Below, in pieces: positions 59,823-64,000 of a DNA stretch of 64,000 nt. The position numbers and the translations under genes were made by a program. Source of the DNA: Anaeramoeba flamelloides (lineage: Eukaryota; Metamonada; Anaeramoebidae); assembly GCA_027625915.1 (NCBI GenBank), contig JANTQA010000033.1, positions 10,416,001 through 10,480,000 of the forward strand, in the 5' to 3' direction. How positions within the stretch are numbered: position 1 is the stretch's first letter; each line of letters starts with the position of its first letter. The notes beneath the pieces were generated by a model, which was not told the DNA's origin, ran no database searches, and saw only the letters and a program-made list of their open reading frames with translations.

Positions 59823-60309
59823 TATTTCAGTCATCATTTAATCTTAATTGTTTTATAAAAAATATGTTGTTTCGAAGATATTTATATCAAAAACAATTTT
59901 TTACATCTACAATTTAACTTCAAGTGATAACAATTTCATTAATCTTTGTAAGTGTTTCGTTGGTAATTGTTTTGAAAATTTTCCAAAAGAGTAGTCTCAA
60001 AACTAAAGTCAATTTTTTTAATTCAAAAAATGTGGTAAATTGAAATATTTTTCTTGCTTTTTGTTGATCTGTAAAAAAACAGAAAAAAATTCTTTTCAAG
60101 TGTAGGTATTTTACCTTTTTTTAACAATTTTTATGGTGACAAAATTACTGAAATTTGATTTTTTGAGTGCCTTTAGACATTGAAACTTTGAAACCAAAAT
60201 ATCGTTCATTTCTATTTTTAGTAAAAGAAAAAAACTCATTCAGAATAGGATCTTTCGTTTATCGATTTTTTGAACATTTTTTTTGATAAAATTATTTAGT
60301 TTTATTAAA

Positions 60310-60480
60310 TTAGGTTTAGAATCCAGAAATGTGTTCTTAGACGAATCTTTGAAATTAACCAAAGAACTAAACAATAAAAAAAGACCTGAGGAAGTGTACA
60401 TTTTAAACAAATCTTTTCTTTTTTCTGAATCATACAAGAAAGATCAACTTTTCCTTTTACACACGCTGAAACCAATATAA
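60310..60480 (+). other. Possible terminal exon or small ORF
   Basis: After an acceptor-like TTAAATTAG (ending about 60313) the frame reads LESRNVFLDESLKLTKELNN, KKRPEEVYILNKSFLFSES and YKKDQLFLLHTLKPI, then stop. Amino-acid use looks protein-like, but no upstream exon or known family is visible. Confidence 0.2.
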
Positions 60481-62088
60481 AATAAAAAAATAAACTATAA
60501 AAGCCTAAAGTTTATTTAAGAATATATTAATTCTTTTTTTCTTCTTAACTTGTATGAATCAAAATAATTTGTGACCTTGAATTTGAGTTCCCATTACTAT
60601 TTATTGTTCTTAAAAAAAAAATTCAATGAAACAAATTTGTTTTCAAAATTCTTTTTTCTGATAATTTTATCAAATCCTAGCTGAAAATAGAGAATTTTGC
60701 TTCAAAGGATAAAGGAAAGGGTACGAATTCTCCGAATCAAAAAAACAGTTTGGAAAGATCCAACCCAAAATTATTGAAAACTTTTGAAAAAATTTCAATC
60801 AGATTCTGAATTATTTAATGTTCTCATTTTGATCAGTAATAACTAATTTTAAAATCAAAAAATTCGTCCATAAATCTATTTTTCTCGTGAGAATTATTCA
60901 ATATCATATTTACTGAACCGAGCCAAAATCTAAAAAGAATTAAATGAAAATAGGATTTTTAAAATTCATTAGGTTAGAATTCTGAAAATAAACCGTAATT
61001 TGTTAATCAAAAATTCAAGGACAAAAAGGTTCAACTCAAAGAAAAAAGAAAATACAAATAAAGAATAAGTAATTGTATCAAAGGATACAGATAAGATCGA
61101 GAAATAAATGATTTTTATATATTTTTTCATTAATAAACCTTTTCAATTTGTGAAAAATCATTCAAGTTGAGAAATTATTAAAATAGGATATATACACTTC
61201 CGTGTTTATTAAAATATCAATATATTTGGTTAAAGAAATGATTTGAAAAATTCATTTTCGCATAAAGGGTGGCACTCAAAATACACAAAATGTACTTACT
61301 CCCTTAACTTGAGATAAAACAAATTTTAAAACCCCTAAAGTTAATTTCATATTAAGATAACAATTATTCAATTTTAAAATTTACAGTGTAGACTTTTTGA
61401 ATAAGTTATCTTTAAATTCAAAACCATCTTTCTTTTGCCAAGAGTTTTTTCATATAATATGATGAAAGAAATTGGAATTAAATAAATAGTAAATATAGTG
61501 TTGGTTTCTTAAAGTTGTATTTATTTAAAACAGCAATTATAAAAATAAAAGATCTATTATAAAATTGTTAATCAAATATTCTAAATATTTGATCTCAAAA
61601 TAAGCATCTCAATAAAAAAATGTAATAATTGAAGTAAAATATATTTTATTTTTTTTTTTTTTAACAAATATTATTTTATTTAAAATTTTAATTGTAAATA
61701 TTGAGTAATTCAAATAAATACTAAATTTTTTGGTTAATTTTGTTCATTTATTAATTTTTTTACCCCGGGTTCTGAATAAAGATAGTTATTGGTTTAAATG
61801 TTCATAAAATTGGTAAATTAAATTGATCTTTGAATTATTCTTTGTAAAGGAAGTTTTGAAAATAGGGTTATCAAAATTTGTAAAAATGGATATTGAACTA
61901 AAAATTCTTTTAAATTTTGTTGGCTTTATCAGTATTCGTAAAAAATAAAAATTTTAATTTTAAAAAAAAAAAAAAAATGGGATAGTCAAGAACTTTAACA
62001 AGTTAAATATATTATTAAATATACTATCATGTAATTTCAATTTCCGGTAGTTAAATGTCTTAGTATACGGGAATACTGTTATTTTTTA

Positions 62089-62284
62089 CAGTAAGTTCCA
62101 CTTTTAGCGCACAAAATTTGAATGAAATTTAAGGCTCAAAAAAATCTCAAATTAGGGCACAAATTTGTTATTTTTTTTTTTACAATAAGTTTTTTACTAG
62201 AATCTGAATTTTGTTCCTTAATTTGAGATTATTATTGTACCTTCAATTTTGTTGAATTTTGTGTCTTAAAAGTGGAATTGACTG
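62089..62284. mobile_element. MITE, CAGT family, copy 4 (196 bp)
   Basis: It begins CAGTAAGTTCCACTTTTAGC and ends with CTTAAAAGTGGAATTGACTG, flanked by TA (62087-62088, 62285-62286). The internal AAATTTGAATGAAATTTAAG and complementary TTCAATTTTGTTGAATTTTG make a long imperfect hairpin. It is closest to the 9417 copy. Confidence 0.83.
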
Positions 62285-63833
62285 TATAAAATTTGTTTTA
62301 AAATAAATATAAACATATAATTTGATTAGAATATTATGAGAACTAACTCTTGATTAACTATTTTCTCTCAAAAGCCCCCTTAATCTTTTTATAAAAATTG
62401 AAAAAAATATTTCTAACATTTTATTATTTTTACATTACAAAAATCAAAATAATTTAAAGGTTAGTCAAAAGAGTTAAGTTGTTTGTTTTTTTCTCTGAAA
62501 TTCGAAAAAATCAAGAAAATTAATTTATTTTTTATCCAAAAATTGAAATATCATTTGAATTTTTTTTTATTGAAAAAATACAACTCTTTTTTTTCTTTGC
62601 CAAGTGGACCAAGCACCACCAAAAAATAAAAAAAACTTTAAACCAAAATTGAAATTTAAATATTATATCTATAAGTTGAGAAAATAAATTCCTCTTTATT
62701 GTTATTTTCTTCCCTAATCAAAAAAAAAAAAAAATGAAAAAAAGATAAATTTTTACTACTACAATCACTCAAGTTATAAATAGTTTTATTTCCCATATGT
62801 ATATTGGAAATTTTTAAAACCAACTTGGTAATAAATAATCTCAAAAAAGTAAATCTCATGAATGAAAATGAGTACCAAATCCACGATATCTATAAAAGAT
62901 TTAATTTTTTTCGAAAAAAAAAAAAAAAAAAGGCAATCAAATCCCTTTTTTCTAGTTTTACTCTAAACTTAATAACGAATTATGTTTTAGAAATTGAAAT
63001 TAAAATGGTATTTTTCCAAAAAATTATTCCAAAAAAAAAAAATAAATATCTTCTTATTTTTCCAAAAATTGTAGTATTTCAAGTATAACGTTTTTCAAAA
63101 CAAATCTATTTTGTATAAATCTCTTCTGATCAAAAAAATGAGTATCTAAACTTTTTTAACCTTGTTAAATTTAAAATTTCGACAATAACTCTTAATTCAA
63201 TTCAAAATTAATACATTTTTAATTAATTGTTCACAATACTGATAAATTCTAAATAAATTTCAATAATTTTTTCGTTCAATTTCCTTTTTTATAAATCTTA
63301 GAACTGTTTCTTTTAAAATATTCCACGACAAATTATATTTTGAAGAGCAACTAATAGTACAGAATTTATTAAAACTTGAATTTATAAAATTCTTTATTGA
63401 AAGCTTGAGTATAAAAATTTCAAAAAGAAAAATCCTGTAAAAATTTCGAAATAAAAATTGTAATTTATCATACCAAACACAAGATCGATCAACACAAAGA
63501 ACCAAATTAACAAAACCACTACACCCTCACAAGATAATCTTTTTCCAATTTATCAGTATTGTGAAAAATTAACTAAAAATGTTCCATTTATTATCTTTGA
63601 ATTATTTTCCTTTATTAGTTTATTGATCAACAATTCCCATTCAATTTTTAAGATTCACAAAATATTCAATATTATTTTTAGTGTCAATTACCTAGAAATT
63701 CGAAAAAATAAAAATACCGAAACAGTTGCGAAAGACATTTGGTGTTTCAGCTCCCTTAAAAAAGCAAGTTTTCTTATCGAATTTTCATTTTTTCTATTTT
63801 CTCCAATTTATACTTTTTCACAACTCCTTTTTG

Positions 63834-64000
63834 ATGACCTCAAAAAATATTCCAATTCCAAAAAAACTTGTCTTGCTTGGTGAGTCTTCTGTGGGGAAAA
63901 CGTCACTTGTACTTCGTTATGTCAATCACTTTTTTGATTCAAGAACAGAACCAACAATTGGAGCAACTTATTTAACAAAAACAATTGACTTCCCCAAATA
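63834..64000 (+). CDS. Rab-family small GTPase, 5' end (partial)
   Basis: The first 55 codons read [37 protein letters not shown] and [18 protein letters not shown] before the window ends. GESSVGKTS is the P-loop (G1), and T in [12 protein letters not shown] is the switch I Thr (G2). PTIGA followed by an aromatic residue and TK resembles the Rab5/21/22 endocytic group, in which the GTP form recruits effectors to early endosomes. That subgroup is tentative with only the N-terminus visible. The prenylated C-terminus is outside the window. The ATG follows an AT-rich leader and is the only sensible start. An overlapping frame from 63623 is a shadow. Confidence 0.92.
   Translation, partial: MTSKNIPIPKKLVLLGESSVGKTSLVLRYVNHFFDSRTEPTIGATYLTKTIDFPK

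Larger units (their letters stand above)
58859..63833. other. 5-kb intergenic region upstream of two divergent genes
   Basis: It lies between the G alpha start (minus) and the Rab start (plus). It holds two CAGT-family MITEs (59518-59822 and 62089-62284) and a weak open frame at 60310-60480. 60490-62080 and 62290-63830 are AT-rich without recognised features. Frames at 62.8 kb, 63.3 kb and 63.6 kb are composition artefacts or overlap the Rab gene in another frame. Confidence 0.6.

Noticed and set aside
62804-63505. Open frames of 81-94 codons near 63 kb
   Set aside because: Lys/Phe-rich composition artefacts without splice or family support.

Overview
The window is nuclear DNA of a very AT-rich unicellular eukaryote. 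Genes are recognisable only as GC-richer islands in long poly-A/poly-T sequence. They use the standard code and GT-AG introns, and their proteins carry long Lys/Glu and Asn homopolymer runs. Dictyostelids and anaeramoebae look like this, but introns of up to 6.3 kb are unlike Dictyostelium. An Anaeramoeba-like or other AT-rich protist is my best guess; it is inferred from style only. I see no rRNA, tRNA, CRISPR, virus-like element or organelle sequence.

Layout: (1) 163-825, minus: 5' exon of a beta-ureidopropionase (pyrimidine catabolism) running off the left edge. (2) 7542-15308, plus: oxysterol-binding-protein-related lipid transfer protein, five exons, one 6.0 kb intron. (3) 17680-21062, minus: Rxt3-like protein (histone deacetylase complex subunit family), three exons. 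(4) 29283-35131, plus: TFIID subunit TAF2, four exons. (5) 38402-47438, minus: leucine-rich-repeat / ADP-ribosylglycohydrolase fusion, two exons 6.3 kb apart. (6) 52480-58858, minus: heterotrimeric G-protein alpha subunit, four exons. (7) 63834-64000, plus: 5' end of a Rab-family GTPase, cut by the window edge. The exon joins of genes 2, 4, 5 and 6 were checked for phase and for family motifs rebuilt across the junctions. Gene 3 has one less certain acceptor, and the first exon of gene 4 is inferred.

The genes form no single pathway. They cover chromatin and transcription (TAF2, Rxt3-like), membrane and signalling (ORP, G alpha, Rab) and metabolism or ADP-ribose chemistry. The rest, well over half of the window, is intergenic DNA and giant introns full of small non-autonomous DNA transposons. 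Several terminal-inverted-repeat families share TA target duplications: CAGT-ended ~200 bp elements, ~160 bp CTGGTATT elements, 312 bp CTGAAAATG elements, 583/591 bp AAGCTATTTCC elements, and ~520-670 bp elements with a CCAAGGCTACC motif. One degraded Tc1/mariner-type transposase relic lies at about 49.1-49.55 kb. Older dispersed repeats (called R, S and V here) show related empty sites for two of the insertions.

Introns fall into two classes: 86-230 bp, and 1.7-6.3 kb. The long ones mostly hold recognisable transposon or repeat copies, which suggests that transposon insertion and repeat growth made them long.
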